Positions 7,376 through 17,047 of a stretch of 64,000 bases of DNA are shown piece by piece. The position numbers and the translations under genes are program-made. The stretch's first letter is position 1. Each line of letters begins with the position of its first letter. The stretch lies in contig NZ_JAINZP010000001.1 of the NCBI RefSeq assembly GCF_020166435.1, forward strand, positions 186,001-250,000, written 5' to 3'. This DNA comes from Pectobacterium versatile. GTDB taxonomy: Bacteria; Pseudomonadota; Gammaproteobacteria; Enterobacterales; Enterobacteriaceae. The notes below the pieces were generated by a model that saw nothing but the letters and a program-made list of their open reading frames with translations, was not told where the DNA came from and searched no databases.

Positions 7376-9040
7376 ATGAGTTTATCCAACTGGCGTATAG
7401 GATATCGATTAGGGGCGGGGTTTTCTTTTCTGGTATTAATGCTTTTGATAATTGGCAGTGTTGCTATTTCAAAACTAAGTGATTTCCACGAAAAAATGGA
7501 TGAGATTGTTTCACAAAACTATCCACTCACCGTCAAAAGTAACAAGCTCATTGATGAGCTGAACGGTTACCTCAATAATCAGCAGCTGTTGTTATTACTC
7601 AAATCAGAAAGTGAAATCAATAAACAGTTGGCGCTGAACAAAGAGCGTTCAGGGAAAATATCTGAACTCATGGAGTATCTGAACCAGTCTGTCAATGACG
7701 ATAAATCCGTTGCGGTACTGCGTGATATTGGCGACATCCGACGTGATTTCCTTGGATCAGCGAATAAACTGTCTTCGCTGATCTCAGCAGGGAACACCGA
7801 CGCCGCTGCCGAAGAATATTTCAACGTAACGCGTGTTACTCAAGCAAAATATACCAGTAAAGTCAGCGAATTCATCGATATACAGGATGACAAAATGTCA
7901 TTCTCAGCGCAAGAAGTGGGTGAAAGCTACAAAAATGCGCTGATGGTCCTTGCCACGATTATTATAATCAGTGCGCTGGCTGGATTAATTATTGCGTCAT
8001 TGACTACCCGTAGCGTAACCCAACCGCTACAAGAAGCACTGGGTATTGCCGAAAATGTCGCAAAAGGCGATCTGACCTCTGAAATTTATACTGACCGTAA
8101 AGATGAAACCGGTCAGTTGTTATTCGCCTTGAACAATATGAACAATAGCCTAAGGCAAATTGTCAGCCAGGTGCGGGACGGTGCAGAAACCATTTCCAGC
8201 GCGGCATCGCAAATTGCGGCGGGGAATCAGGATTTATCGGCCAGAACGGAAGAACAGGCCAGTTCGCTGGAAGAGACGGCGTCATCAATGGAACAATTGA
8301 CGTCAACGATAAGAAATACCGCAGACAATACGACGCAGGCGACAGACCTTGCGGCCAGCGCTTCTGAAACGGTGAAAAAAAGCGGTGCCATGATGGAAAC
8401 GGTAACGCAGGAAATGCGCGGTATCCGCGATTCATCACAGCGTATGGCGGAAATTATTGGCGTGATTGATGGCATTGCATTCCAAACTAATATTCTGGCG
8501 CTGAATGCAGCTGTTGAAGCGGCACGAGCGGGTGAACAGGGTAGAGGGTTTGCCGTTGTCGCCAGCGAGGTCCGAGCGTTGGCTCAGCGCAGCGCTACGG
8601 CGGCAAAAGAAATCAAAGAGCTTATCGATGATTCGTTCAAGAAGGTACAGGACGGTATGGGACTGGTAGAAGAAACTGGTGTCACGATGAACTCACTGGT
8701 GACGAACGTCCAGGGCGTAACGGGAATCATCAGCGAAATTGCACAGGCCAGCCGTGAGCAAAGCGATGGAATCAATCAGATCAACCTGGCCGTTGGACAG
8801 ATTGATACCACAACCCAGCAAAATGCGGCGTTGGTTGAAGAATCCGCTGCTGCGGCACTCTCTTTGCAAGATCAGGCGAATAGCCTCGCGCGCACGGTTA
8901 GTGTATTCAATCTGGGGGCATCGTATAAAAGTGCGGCGTTAAATAGAAAAACAGAAACGCCTGCGTTGGCTGCCCCTAAAAATGGCCGTACAGAAAAAAC
9001 GGCAGCCAAAGGTGAGTTAGCGGACTGGACCACGTTCTAA
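7376..9040 (+). CDS. Methyl-accepting chemotaxis protein
   Basis: 554-residue inner-membrane chemoreceptor. It has TM1 at about 11-32, a periplasmic four-helix-bundle ligand domain to about 187, TM2 at about 188-210, a HAMP domain and a cytoplasmic signalling domain whose hairpin tip (FQTNILALNAAVEAARAGEQ and GRGFAVVASEVRALAQRS) contacts CheW and CheA. The protein ends in DWTTF, close to the NWETF pentapeptide that tethers CheR and CheB, so it is likely a high-abundance Tsr/Tar-type receptor. AAGGAG at 7364-7369 favours the second ATG (7376) over 7370. The ligand is unknown. It is monocistronic, closed by a strong terminator. Confidence 0.92.
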   Translation: MSLSNWRIGYRLGAGFSFLVLMLLIIGSVAISKLSDFHEKMDEIVSQNYPLTVKSNKLIDELNGYLNNQQLLLLLKSESEINKQLALNKERSGKISELMEYLNQSVNDDKSVAVLRDIGDIRRDFLGSANKLSSLISAGNTDAAAEEYFNVTRVTQAKYTSKVSEFIDIQDDKMSFSAQEVGESYKNALMVLATIIIISALAGLIIASLTTRSVTQPLQEALGIAENVAKGDLTSEIYTDRKDETGQLLFALNNMNNSLRQIVSQVRDGAETISSAASQIAAGNQDLSARTEEQASSLEETASSMEQLTSTIRNTADNTTQATDLAASASETVKKSGAMMETVTQEMRGIRDSSQRMAEIIGVIDGIAFQTNILALNAAVEAARAGEQGRGFAVVASEVRALAQRSATAAKEIKELIDDSFKKVQDGMGLVEETGVTMNSLVTNVQGVTGIISEIAQASREQSDGINQINLAVGQIDTTTQQNAALVEESAAAALSLQDQANSLARTVSVFNLGASYKSAALNRKTETPALAAPKNGRTEKTAAKGELADWTTF

Positions 9041-9070
9041 CGTCTTGTCGTTAAACGGTATTACTGATTG

Positions 9071-9117
9071 ACCGCCATTATGTTGCACAAATTGTGTAGC
9101 ACAATGGCGGTTTTTTT
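9071..9117 (+). terminator. Rho-independent terminator of the chemoreceptor gene
   Basis: The stem ACCGCCATT / AATGGCGGT is followed directly by TTTTTTT; the 23-nt loop contains a second small stem (GTTGCACA / TGTGTAGC, imperfect). Confidence 0.8.
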
Positions 9118-9150
9118 ATTGCCGTGTCGAGCGGAATGGCAGTGAAGAAA

Positions 9151-10674
9151 TCAGCTTTTAGCGATAGTTTGCTTAGGATGATTCATATACCACCGAACAA
9201 CATCAATCAGCAGGAAGATGAGCAGACTGATCCCCATGACGGGCAAGCTCACTGCCAGTAGTAGCGTAATAAGCGCAATCAACACACGCTGAAAGACAGG
9301 AACCATTAACCATGCTGCCGTCAGCGTGTTGATCGGATTAGCGTCATGGCGAGATTTTGGACGACGTATCCACCATATCCGATAACCCCATACAATCATC
9401 GTACAGAGTCCAAGACCAAACGCCGCGAGGATGAGTTGGTTTGGTAAACCGAATAACACGCCCATGTGTGCATCCACTCCCCAGCGGGTGAGTTTGGCGG
9501 CAAGCGGGAAGGTGTTGAAATCGGTTTTGTCTACAATCTCCAGCGTATCAGGGTTAACCGACACGGCATCAACCTGCGTTGGCCAGGAACGATCGATCTC
9601 AGTGACGGTCCAGGCACGGTGCGGCTTGGTGGCAGGGCGGATTTCGATTTTATTGGCATCAATCCCAGCATTGCGCGCGGCAGCCAGCACCTCATCAAAT
9701 AACACAGGTGAATGAGCTTCGACCCCCTCCATTGGCATCGACGCATGGTGCTCCGCGTGCTCATCCGTAGTCATCGCCATATCGTGACTGTGCATCATGT
9801 CGTGATGAGACATCTGTGTGGGCAACTGTGTGTTCACCGATGGGGTCTGCCATCCTAGCGCAGTACGCGCGACAGAAATGTTGCTTCCCGCCCATTGCGA
9901 CCAGGTTAACCCCGTGACAGAGAAAAAGAGCAACCCAAGCACAAGAGTCAGCCCCATCGTGGCGTGCCAGTGGCGTAAACGCTGCGTCTTTGCTGTTGTT
10001 GTCTGGCTATTTTTTAATTTCCGTCGTTTGGTCGCTGACGACAGATGTCGGGTTGACCACCAAATAACAATGCCGCCTAGTGCTGCGACCCATAGCCAGG
10101 ATGCTGCCAGCTCGCTGTAATTACGCCCGACATCGCCTAACAGCAGCCCGCGGTGCAGGTAATCAAGCCAGGTACGGAAGGGCAGAATGCCGCTAGTGCC
10201 ATAAACAATCTCACTGCCGCGATTTTCCAGCGAAATGGGATCGATAAAAACAGCACGGCTTTCTGATGGCCCCAACTCCGGCAAGGCAAACATGACACGG
10301 GTGGTTTCTCCCGCGGCAGGTGCAGGGCGTATCGCAAGTAATTTTGCATCCTGACGATGAGCGAGCCCCGCCTGCGCAGCATGAATTTGCTTAGCCAGAG
10401 AGTGCGGTGTGCCCTGACTTTCGGTGAGAAGTTGGTGTGAATACAGCCGGTTTTCAATCTGTGGCGTCAGGACATACAGCGTCCCTGTCAGGGCAGCGAC
10501 AAAAATAAAAGGACCGACAAAAATACCGATATAAAAATGAAGCCGGATGAACAGGGCAACGATTGCGGCACGCGGCGATACCTTATCCATCGTGTGTTTA
10601 TCCGACGAAGTTTCTGCAACTGGGCGCGTGCCTGAGGCGGCAGCAGTAGCTGATGCCTGATTAGGGTGTGACAT
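9151..10674 (-). CDS. PepSY-associated TM protein (COG3182, PiuB-like)
   Basis: 507-residue inner-membrane protein with PepSY and PepSY_TM segments: an N-terminal TM (IRLHFYIGIFVGPFIFVAAL), a periplasmic PepSY part, central TMs, a second periplasmic part and two or three C-terminal TMs. A His/Met-rich periplasmic stretch (SHHDMMHSHDMAMTTDEHAE, residues about 290-320) looks metal-binding. COG3182 proteins are often near siderophore or copper genes and some act as ferric-siderophore reductases; the role here is inference. AGAGGG precedes the ATG at 10674, preferred over one at 10692. It lies downstream of the DUF2946 gene, probably in the same operon. Confidence 0.85.
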   Translation of the reverse strand: MSHPNQASATAAASGTRPVAETSSDKHTMDKVSPRAAIVALFIRLHFYIGIFVGPFIFVAALTGTLYVLTPQIENRLYSHQLLTESQGTPHSLAKQIHAAQAGLAHRQDAKLLAIRPAPAAGETTRVMFALPELGPSESRAVFIDPISLENRGSEIVYGTSGILPFRTWLDYLHRGLLLGDVGRNYSELAASWLWVAALGGIVIWWSTRHLSSATKRRKLKNSQTTTAKTQRLRHWHATMGLTLVLGLLFFSVTGLTWSQWAGSNISVARTALGWQTPSVNTQLPTQMSHHDMMHSHDMAMTTDEHAEHHASMPMEGVEAHSPVLFDEVLAAARNAGIDANKIEIRPATKPHRAWTVTEIDRSWPTQVDAVSVNPDTLEIVDKTDFNTFPLAAKLTRWGVDAHMGVLFGLPNQLILAAFGLGLCTMIVWGYRIWWIRRPKSRHDANPINTLTAAWLMVPVFQRVLIALITLLLAVSLPVMGISLLIFLLIDVVRWYMNHPKQTIAKS

Positions 10675-10776
10675 AAAACCCTCTGAAATCACTTAGCAAA
10701 AAAATGATCAAACGCCACACCTGAAAAGGTATAGCGTGATGCGTTATAAATGCACATGAGCATGATGCTGCGTGAT

Positions 10777-11238
10777 TCAGAAAGGCGGGGCGCGGACTAC
10801 AGGAGAAGCATAACGTTCAGGAAGGACAATGCGGGAAATAAAATGAATAACCAGCGTTTCCGATAAGGACGCCGTCAGTATGGGATTGGGAGAGCCTGTT
10901 GCGAACAACGCTGGCGTATACGCAAAGAGTACGCAGTAACCGCAAGCTGCATGATCCATCATCATGGACGGCGAAAAATGGTGTGATTGCGTCGCGTGAT
11001 GCCCAGACACCGTGTGTCCGGTATGATTATGCTGCGGTTTGGCTATATTGTTGCTGCGGTTGGTGTGCGCTGTTGTATCATGCGCGCTGGTACTATGTGT
11101 GTTTGTACCGTCGTCATTAAGCCCATGCTCGTGAAGCACCCGTATTTGTGAAACCACTGGGGCAATGAAGATGGTCAAAATAGCGAAGATGCCGACCCAG
11201 GCTGGGAAACTTCGCCGTCGTAATGCGGACAAAAGCAT
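10777..11238 (-). CDS. DUF2946 family protein, His-rich
   Basis: 153 residues. It has an N-terminal TM or signal anchor (FPAWVGIFAILTIFIAPVVS), a His-rich linker (HNHTGHTVSGHH and QSHHF), and the DUF2946 hallmark DHAACGYCVLF with two Cys, followed by a second hydrophobic segment. DUF2946 proteins are commonly found beside TonB-dependent receptors or PepSY proteins in copper-associated loci; a copper role is therefore an inference. It lies about 100 nt upstream of the PepSY gene on the same strand. Confidence 0.75.
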   Translation of the reverse strand: MLLSALRRRSFPAWVGIFAILTIFIAPVVSQIRVLHEHGLNDDGTNTHSTSAHDTTAHTNRSNNIAKPQHNHTGHTVSGHHATQSHHFSPSMMMDHAACGYCVLFAYTPALFATGSPNPILTASLSETLVIHFISRIVLPERYASPVVRAPPF

Positions 11239-11616
11239 AGCAGTCTTAATTTACAATACCGAGTTCAGTCGGGGGAGTGTACTTTACTTGTCCCTGCCTT
11301 GTTACACAAATGTTTATATTTGTCATTGCTTCAAGTGGTATGTGAGCCGATGTCACTATCCGTGTGCGTTTTTATCCGCGGGGCAATAGGAAATGGTACG
11401 GGCGTAAACGGAATAATCCTACGCCCGCGCAGGTCAATATTCGCTATAGTCCGTGGCTGTTTTCCATTTTTACAACCCGGTTTATCATGCTTTAGCGTTC
11501 TCGTTGTTTAAACGCTGACCTATTATGGTGAACAATATCTTTATCAAGTTGTAGGAAAGCTAACTTATCCATTAATATGGATTTTAGTTGATTGAAGCAC
11601 ACCAACAGGGGGAGCT
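11239..11616. other. Divergent intergenic region DUF2946/opgG
   Basis: No gene. It should contain promoters for the DUF2946-PepSY pair (leftward) and opgGH (rightward). The one structured element is ACAAAT-N6-ATTTGT at 11306-11323, a possible operator. A purine-rich ribosome-binding site (GGGGGAG) closes the region. Confidence 0.4.
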
Positions 11617-13185
11617 GTGCTGGATAATAAATTTGGGTTTAAACAGCGGGTTGCTAGCCTTCGCTGGCTGTCCGCCGCCATTATGCTGTCTGTAAGCGCA
11701 GTGCCTGCTTGGGCATTTTCTATTGATGATGTGGCACTGCAGGCTGAAAAGCTGGCACAAAAGGGTTTTGAAGCGCCGAAAAGTAATCTTCCTGCGCAAT
11801 TTCGTGATATGAAATTTGCGGACTATCAGCAAATTCGTTTCAATAACGATAAGTCATACTGGAATAATGTACAGACGCCTTTCAAGCTCCAGTTTTACCA
11901 TCAGGGGATGTACTTCGATACCCCAGTGAAAATTAATGAAGTCACGGCGACAACGGTTGATGAGATTAAATACTCTCCAGAGTACTTTGATTTTGGTTCC
12001 GTTAATCACGATCCTGAAACGGTTAAAAATCTCGGTTTTGCTGGTTTTAAAGTTCTCTATCCGATCAATAAAGCAGATAAGAACGATGAAATTGTCAGCA
12101 TGCTGGGCGCCAGCTATTTCCGTGTGGTAGGTAAAGGTCAGATTTATGGCTTGTCTGCCCGTGGTCTGGCTATCGATACCGCGTTGCCTTCTGGTGAAGA
12201 GTTCCCGCGTTTTCGTGAATTCTGGATTGAACGTCCAAAAGCGAATGATAAACACCTAGTGATTTATGCGCTGCTGGATTCGCCGCGTGCCGCAGGGGCT
12301 TACCGTTTTACCGTTTATCCTGGTCGTGACAGTGTCGTCGATGTTCAGGCTAAAGTCTTCCTGCGTGATAAAGTGGGCAAGCTGGGTATCGCTCCGCTGA
12401 CCAGTATGTATTTGTTTGGGCCTAACCAGCCGTCGCCGACGCTGAACTACCGTCCAGCGCTGAACGACTCTAACGGTTTGTCAATTCATGCCGGTAATGG
12501 TGAATGGATTTGGCGTCCGCTGAATAATCCTAAGCACCTGTCTGTGAGCACGTATGCGGTAGAGAACCCGAAAGGATTTGGTCTGCTGCAACGTGGCCGC
12601 GATTTCACTGCCTATGAAGATCTTGACGATCGTTACGATCTGCGCCCAAGCGGTTGGGTTGAGCCGAAAGGCGAGTGGGGCAAAGGAAAAGTTGAACTGG
12701 TTGAAATTCCTACTGCGGATGAAACCAACGACAACATCGTTGCCTTCTGGACGCCGGATGTGTTGCCAGAAACGGGCAAACCGCTGGATATTAAATATCG
12801 TCTGCACTTTACGCGCGACGAAGATCAACTGCATTCCCCGAATATTGCCTATGTTCAACAGACCCGCCGTTCTGCTGGTGATGTCAAACAATCTAACCTG
12901 ATCCGCCAGCCTGATGGCACGATCGCTTATATTGTGGACTTTATTGGGCCGAATTTAAAAGAACTGGATGAGAACGCTCCGGTAGCTTCTCAGGTCAGCA
13001 TTGGCGACAACGGCGAAATTGTAGAAAATAATGTTCGCTATAACCCAGTAACTCATGGCTGGCGTCTGACGCTGCGTTTGCGTGTGAAGGATGCGAAACA
13101 GCCGACTGAAATGAGAGCTGCGTTGGTTAATGGCGAGACGACATTGACTGAAACCTGGAGCAATCAGCTGCCTGCTAATGAATAA
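11617..13185 (+). CDS. opgG: Glucans biosynthesis protein G
   Basis: Periplasmic protein of 522 residues required for synthesis of osmoregulated periplasmic glucans, where it acts with OpgH on the beta-1,2-linked backbone and beta-1,6 branching. The signal peptide of about 33 residues ends at AVPAWA, before [14 protein letters not shown]. Near-universal blocks ([71 protein letters not shown]) match E. coli MdoG along its whole length. The start is GTG at 11617, very close to GGGGGAG, so the exact start is uncertain by a few codons. It overlaps opgH by 8 nt. OPG mutants of soft-rot bacteria are known to lose virulence. Confidence 0.96.
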   Translation: MLDNKFGFKQRVASLRWLSAAIMLSVSAVPAWAFSIDDVALQAEKLAQKGFEAPKSNLPAQFRDMKFADYQQIRFNNDKSYWNNVQTPFKLQFYHQGMYFDTPVKINEVTATTVDEIKYSPEYFDFGSVNHDPETVKNLGFAGFKVLYPINKADKNDEIVSMLGASYFRVVGKGQIYGLSARGLAIDTALPSGEEFPRFREFWIERPKANDKHLVIYALLDSPRAAGAYRFTVYPGRDSVVDVQAKVFLRDKVGKLGIAPLTSMYLFGPNQPSPTLNYRPALNDSNGLSIHAGNGEWIWRPLNNPKHLSVSTYAVENPKGFGLLQRGRDFTAYEDLDDRYDLRPSGWVEPKGEWGKGKVELVEIPTADETNDNIVAFWTPDVLPETGKPLDIKYRLHFTRDEDQLHSPNIAYVQQTRRSAGDVKQSNLIRQPDGTIAYIVDFIGPNLKELDENAPVASQVSIGDNGEIVENNVRYNPVTHGWRLTLRLRVKDAKQPTEMRAALVNGETTLTETWSNQLPANE

Positions 13186-15727
13186 GTCAACTTCTTCTCT
13201 CGATTATATTGAGAAACTACCTCTGCCTGCTCCGCAGGCAGAGGTTCTTCGCGAAAAATTACCGCAAACGGCCTGGAACGATCAGGCCGTTTTGCATCAG
13301 GCCTTGTCTGAAGGTAGCCAGGTCAATGTTCAGTCTGAAGAAGATGCAGCGTTGCATTCCGTGCAGGCTCGTCTTGAAATGGCCTGGGCTGAGGGTCTGG
13401 ACAACGGTAAGCAGCTCGGGACAGACAGAGAAGGGCGGACGGCATTAAAAGCGATGCCCGTCATTACCCGTGCCTCTATGTTCCCTGATGTTTGGCGGAC
13501 GAACCCACTGATTCGCTGGTGGGAAAGTCTGCTGGGCCGTACCGTACCGCCTCGTCCTCATTACAGCCCGGAAGAGAAAATTTCCGAAAACCGCTGGCGT
13601 CTGGTGGGAACAATCCGCCGCTATATTCTACTGGCGTTGACGCTGTTCCAGACGGCGATCGCAACCTGGTACATGAAAACCATCCTGCCTTATCAGGGGT
13701 GGGCGTTGATCGATCCGTTTGAAATGGCGGGTCAACCTTGGACGCGCTCGGTGATGCAACTGCTGCCTTATGTGCTGCAAAGCGGCATACTCGTTCTGTT
13801 TGCGGTGCTGTTCTGTTGGGTGTCGGCCGGGTTCTGGACCGCACTGATGGGGTTCCTGCAACTGCTGATTGGTCGAGACAAATACAGTATCTCTTCTACG
13901 ACGGTAGGTAACGAGGCGCTGAATCCCGAGCATCGCACGGCGTTAATCATGCCGATTTGTAACGAAGACGTAGAACGCGTGTTTGCGGGATTGCGTGCGA
14001 CGTATGAATCGGTTGAAGCGACGGGCAACCTTGAGCATTTCGATATTTACGTCCTGAGCGACAGTAACGATCCCGATATCTGCATAGCAGAGCAAAAAGC
14101 CTGGATGGAGCTGTGCCGTGATGTTAGCGGAGCAGGGCGTATCTTCTATCGTCGTCGTCGTCGTCGCGTCAAACGTAAGAGCGGTAATATCGATGATTTC
14201 TGCCGCCGTTGGGGCAACCAGTACAGCTATATGGTGATTCTGGATGCCGATAGCGTGATGAGCGGTGAATGTCTGACGTCTCTGGTCAGACTGATGGAAG
14301 CGAATCCGAACGCCGGCATCATCCAGTCCTCGCCCAAAGCCTCTGGCATGGATACGCTGTACGCACGCTGCCAGCAGTTTGCAACGCGTGTCTATGGGCC
14401 GCTGTTCACCGCCGGTCTGCATTTTTGGCAGTTGGGTGAGTCGCATTACTGGGGTCATAATGCGATTATCCGCGTTAAACCGTTCATCGAGCACTGTGCT
14501 CTGGCACCGCTGCCGGGTGAAGGCTCGTTCGCCGGTGCAATTCTTTCTCACGACTTCGTTGAAGCCGCGCTGATGCGTCGTGCGGGATGGGGCGTGTGGA
14601 TTGCCTACGATCTCCCAGGAAGTTATGAAGAGCTGCCGCCTAACCTGTTGGATGAACTGAAACGTGATCGCCGCTGGTGTCATGGTAACCTGATGAATTT
14701 TCGGTTATTTTTGGTTAAAGGTATGCATCCGGTTCACCGTGCCGTTTTCCTTACTGGCGTGATGTCTTATCTATCTGCACCGCTGTGGTTTATGTTTCTG
14801 GTGCTCTCTACAGCCTTACAGGTTGTGCATACGCTGATGGAACCACAGTACTTCTTGCAGCCTCGACAGCTGTTCCCCGTCTGGCCACAGTGGCGGCCAG
14901 AGCTGGCTATCGCACTCTTCTCGACAACATTGGTTCTGCTGTTCTTGCCAAAACTGTTGAGCGTGATTTTGGTGTGGGCGAAAGGGGCAAAAGAGTACGG
15001 CGGTGTTTTCCGAGTATTCCTTTCTCTGTTGCTGGAAATGCTGTTCTCGGTTCTGTTGGCACCGGTTCGTATGCTGTTCCATACGGTGTTTGTAGTCAGT
15101 GCGTTCCTCGGCTGGTCGGTGCAGTGGAATTCTCCACAGCGTGACGATGATGCGACCCCTTGGAGTGAAGCGTTTGTGCGCCACGGTTCCCAGCTGATTC
15201 TGGGGCTGGTTTGGGCGATTGGCATGGCATGGTTGGATCTGCGCTTCTTGTGGTGGCTGTCGCCGATTGTCTTCTCGCTGATTTTGTCGCCGTTCGTTTC
15301 GGTTTATTCGAGCCGCGCGTCATTGGGGTTGGGTTGTAAGCGTGCCAAGCTGTTGATGATACCGGAAGAGTTTAATCCGCCACGCGAACTGGTCGCTACG
15401 GATGAATATTGCCGATTGAACCACCAGCGTAGACTCGATAATGGGTTTATGCAGGCTGTCTTTGATCCGTCAGTTAACGCCCTTGCCAGTGCAATGGCAA
15501 CGGCGCGTCATCGCTTTAGCCAGGCAATTGAAGACGTACGTGAGCAAAATGTGCACGATGCTTTGAATCGTAAACCGGAAGAGGTGAGCAATAATCAGCG
15601 TCTGGCATTGCTTAGCGATCCCGTTACGATCTCGCGCTTGCACTACCATGTGTGGCAAAAACCGGAAGCGTATGCTGCGTGGGTTGAGTCTTACCAAAAA
15701 CTTCCCGCACTTCATATCAAAAGCTAA
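13178..15727 (+). CDS. opgH: Glucans biosynthesis glucosyltransferase H
   Basis: 849-residue inner-membrane GT2-family glucosyltransferase that polymerises the OPG backbone from UDP-glucose with acyl carrier protein as cofactor. It has an N-terminal cytoplasmic part, two TMs at about 145-225, a large cytoplasmic catalytic domain with the D-x-D type DADSVMSGE, the [14 protein letters not shown] block and the [10 protein letters not shown] motif (equivalent of Q/RxxRW), then about six further TMs. In E. coli OpgH also binds FtsZ in a nutrient-dependent manner. The ATG lies inside the end of opgG (8-nt overlap), so translation is coupled. Confidence 0.96.
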   Translation: MNKSTSSLDYIEKLPLPAPQAEVLREKLPQTAWNDQAVLHQALSEGSQVNVQSEEDAALHSVQARLEMAWAEGLDNGKQLGTDREGRTALKAMPVITRASMFPDVWRTNPLIRWWESLLGRTVPPRPHYSPEEKISENRWRLVGTIRRYILLALTLFQTAIATWYMKTILPYQGWALIDPFEMAGQPWTRSVMQLLPYVLQSGILVLFAVLFCWVSAGFWTALMGFLQLLIGRDKYSISSTTVGNEALNPEHRTALIMPICNEDVERVFAGLRATYESVEATGNLEHFDIYVLSDSNDPDICIAEQKAWMELCRDVSGAGRIFYRRRRRRVKRKSGNIDDFCRRWGNQYSYMVILDADSVMSGECLTSLVRLMEANPNAGIIQSSPKASGMDTLYARCQQFATRVYGPLFTAGLHFWQLGESHYWGHNAIIRVKPFIEHCALAPLPGEGSFAGAILSHDFVEAALMRRAGWGVWIAYDLPGSYEELPPNLLDELKRDRRWCHGNLMNFRLFLVKGMHPVHRAVFLTGVMSYLSAPLWFMFLVLSTALQVVHTLMEPQYFLQPRQLFPVWPQWRPELAIALFSTTLVLLFLPKLLSVILVWAKGAKEYGGVFRVFLSLLLEMLFSVLLAPVRMLFHTVFVVSAFLGWSVQWNSPQRDDDATPWSEAFVRHGSQLILGLVWAIGMAWLDLRFLWWLSPIVFSLILSPFVSVYSSRASLGLGCKRAKLLMIPEEFNPPRELVATDEYCRLNHQRRLDNGFMQAVFDPSVNALASAMATARHRFSQAIEDVREQNVHDALNRKPEEVSNNQRLALLSDPVTISRLHYHVWQKPEAYAAWVESYQKLPALHIKS

Positions 15728-15763
15728 CTGCTTGTAGTGTAGAAAATTAGTGGTGTGAAAGAT

Positions 15764-15798
15764 AAAGCAACGGCAATCCATCGCTGTTGCTTTTTTTT
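15764..15798 (+). terminator. Rho-independent terminator of opgGH
   Basis: The stem AAGCAACGGC / GCTGTTGCTT (one G-U pair) with an 8-nt loop is followed by a run of eight Ts. Confidence 0.85.
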
Positions 15799-15865
15799 CG
15801 TTTGTCATAACGTGTAGCCTTTCTTGGAATGAGCAACCGGAACGGTGAGTGCTGAAATATGATAG

Positions 15866-16786
15866 TTAATAAAGGGACGGTTCACCTTCTGGGCGGGTTT
15901 TGAAACGGCGATGTAGCCACATGTATTGATCTGGGGCGAACAGAATATTCTTTTCAACAACCTTGTTCATCCAGGCGGCGGTCACGGTTTCATTTTCTAC
16001 AGGTGCACCCTGTTCAGCAGGCTGAATTAGTAATTCATAACCTTTTCCTTCGGGCAGTCGGCGTGGCACAAATGGGATGATTGCCGGATGCGCTGTTTTT
16101 ATCAGCATATAGCTCCCGCGGGTGGTTGCCGCGGTGTCTACGGCAAACAACGGGGCGAATACGCTACTGCGCGGGCCATAATCATGATCTGGGGCATACC
16201 AGATGATGTCCCCCTGTTTGAGGGCGCGAATCATGCCCTTAAGATCTTTTCTGTCCAGCATGGATTTATTGGAGCGCAGCCTTCCCCACGTCTGTAACCA
16301 GTCAATCAGCTTATTATCATTCGGGCGATACACGCCGACCCCCGGATTGTACATACCAAAAACACGTGCACCGAGTTCCAACGTTAAAAAATGCAGTCCG
16401 ATCAGCAATACACCTTGCTCCCGCTCGTTCTCAGGACGTATGTGCTCAAGGCCTGTTACCGTAAACCAGCGTTCGAGACGCCAATTCGGCCAAAACCAGG
16501 CCATACCCGTTTCAACTACGCCCATGCCGACCGATTCGAAATTCTTCCTGACTAATGCATCCTGCTCAGCCTGTGGCATGTCGGGGAAGCACAGTTCAAG
16601 GTTGCGAGTGGCGATCTTGACGCGCTTTGGCAGCAGGCGCATAGCCAGATAGCCGAGCGCGGTACCGATACGATAAATAACGGGGTAGGGCAGCAAAACG
16701 ATCAGGTAAAGGATACCGATGCCCAACCAGGTGAGCCAGTAGCGCGGATGTAGCAATGAACGATTAAAAGAAGGGATTTGTGTCAT
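15866..16786 (-). CDS. lpxL: Lipid A biosynthesis lauroyl acyltransferase
   Basis: 307-residue inner-membrane acyltransferase (HtrB family) that adds the secondary lauroyl chain to Kdo2-lipid IVA. The catalytic HX4D/E motif is HFLTLE (H132, E137), and the NRLDRKD-like block [19 protein letters not shown], the [13 protein letters not shown] block and the C-terminal [15 protein letters not shown] match E. coli LpxL. One TM lies at about 17-37. The frame extends upstream, but the ATG at 16786 starts the conserved [17 protein letters not shown]. LpxL rather than cold-induced LpxP is favoured by synteny with trhO-yceI-yceJ. Confidence 0.93.
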   Translation of the reverse strand: MTQIPSFNRSLLHPRYWLTWLGIGILYLIVLLPYPVIYRIGTALGYLAMRLLPKRVKIATRNLELCFPDMPQAEQDALVRKNFESVGMGVVETGMAWFWPNWRLERWFTVTGLEHIRPENEREQGVLLIGLHFLTLELGARVFGMYNPGVGVYRPNDNKLIDWLQTWGRLRSNKSMLDRKDLKGMIRALKQGDIIWYAPDHDYGPRSSVFAPLFAVDTAATTRGSYMLIKTAHPAIIPFVPRRLPEGKGYELLIQPAEQGAPVENETVTAAWMNKVVEKNILFAPDQYMWLHRRFKTRPEGEPSLY

Positions 16787-17047
16787 GGCCTCAGTATCAA
16801 TATTTTGGTGCTGGTCAGCACGCGAACCGTTAAAAAGAATCAAGTTAATGATTAACTGCAAGATAGATTATTGCGGTGCTTTGCCAATAAAACAAACTAT
16901 TGCCGTCTTATTGACTGATTTTTATACAGAAAGCGGCAGTAATCGTACCATCTCCAGAGAATGGTTTTTGACTTTTGGTGGCATAGAGCGTGGTGAAATG
17001 GGGAAGAGGCGACCCTGAAAGAATCGCCTGACACACCATGTTTAGCG

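Noticed and set aside
14140-14170. CGT trinucleotide run in opgH
   Set aside because: It encodes an Arg run that is also present in E. coli OpgH, so it is a conserved protein feature and not a repeat expansion.
13943-14683. 246-codon minus-strand open frame inside opgH
   Set aside because: Fully antisense to the catalytic domain of opgH; no family resemblance or ribosome-binding site.
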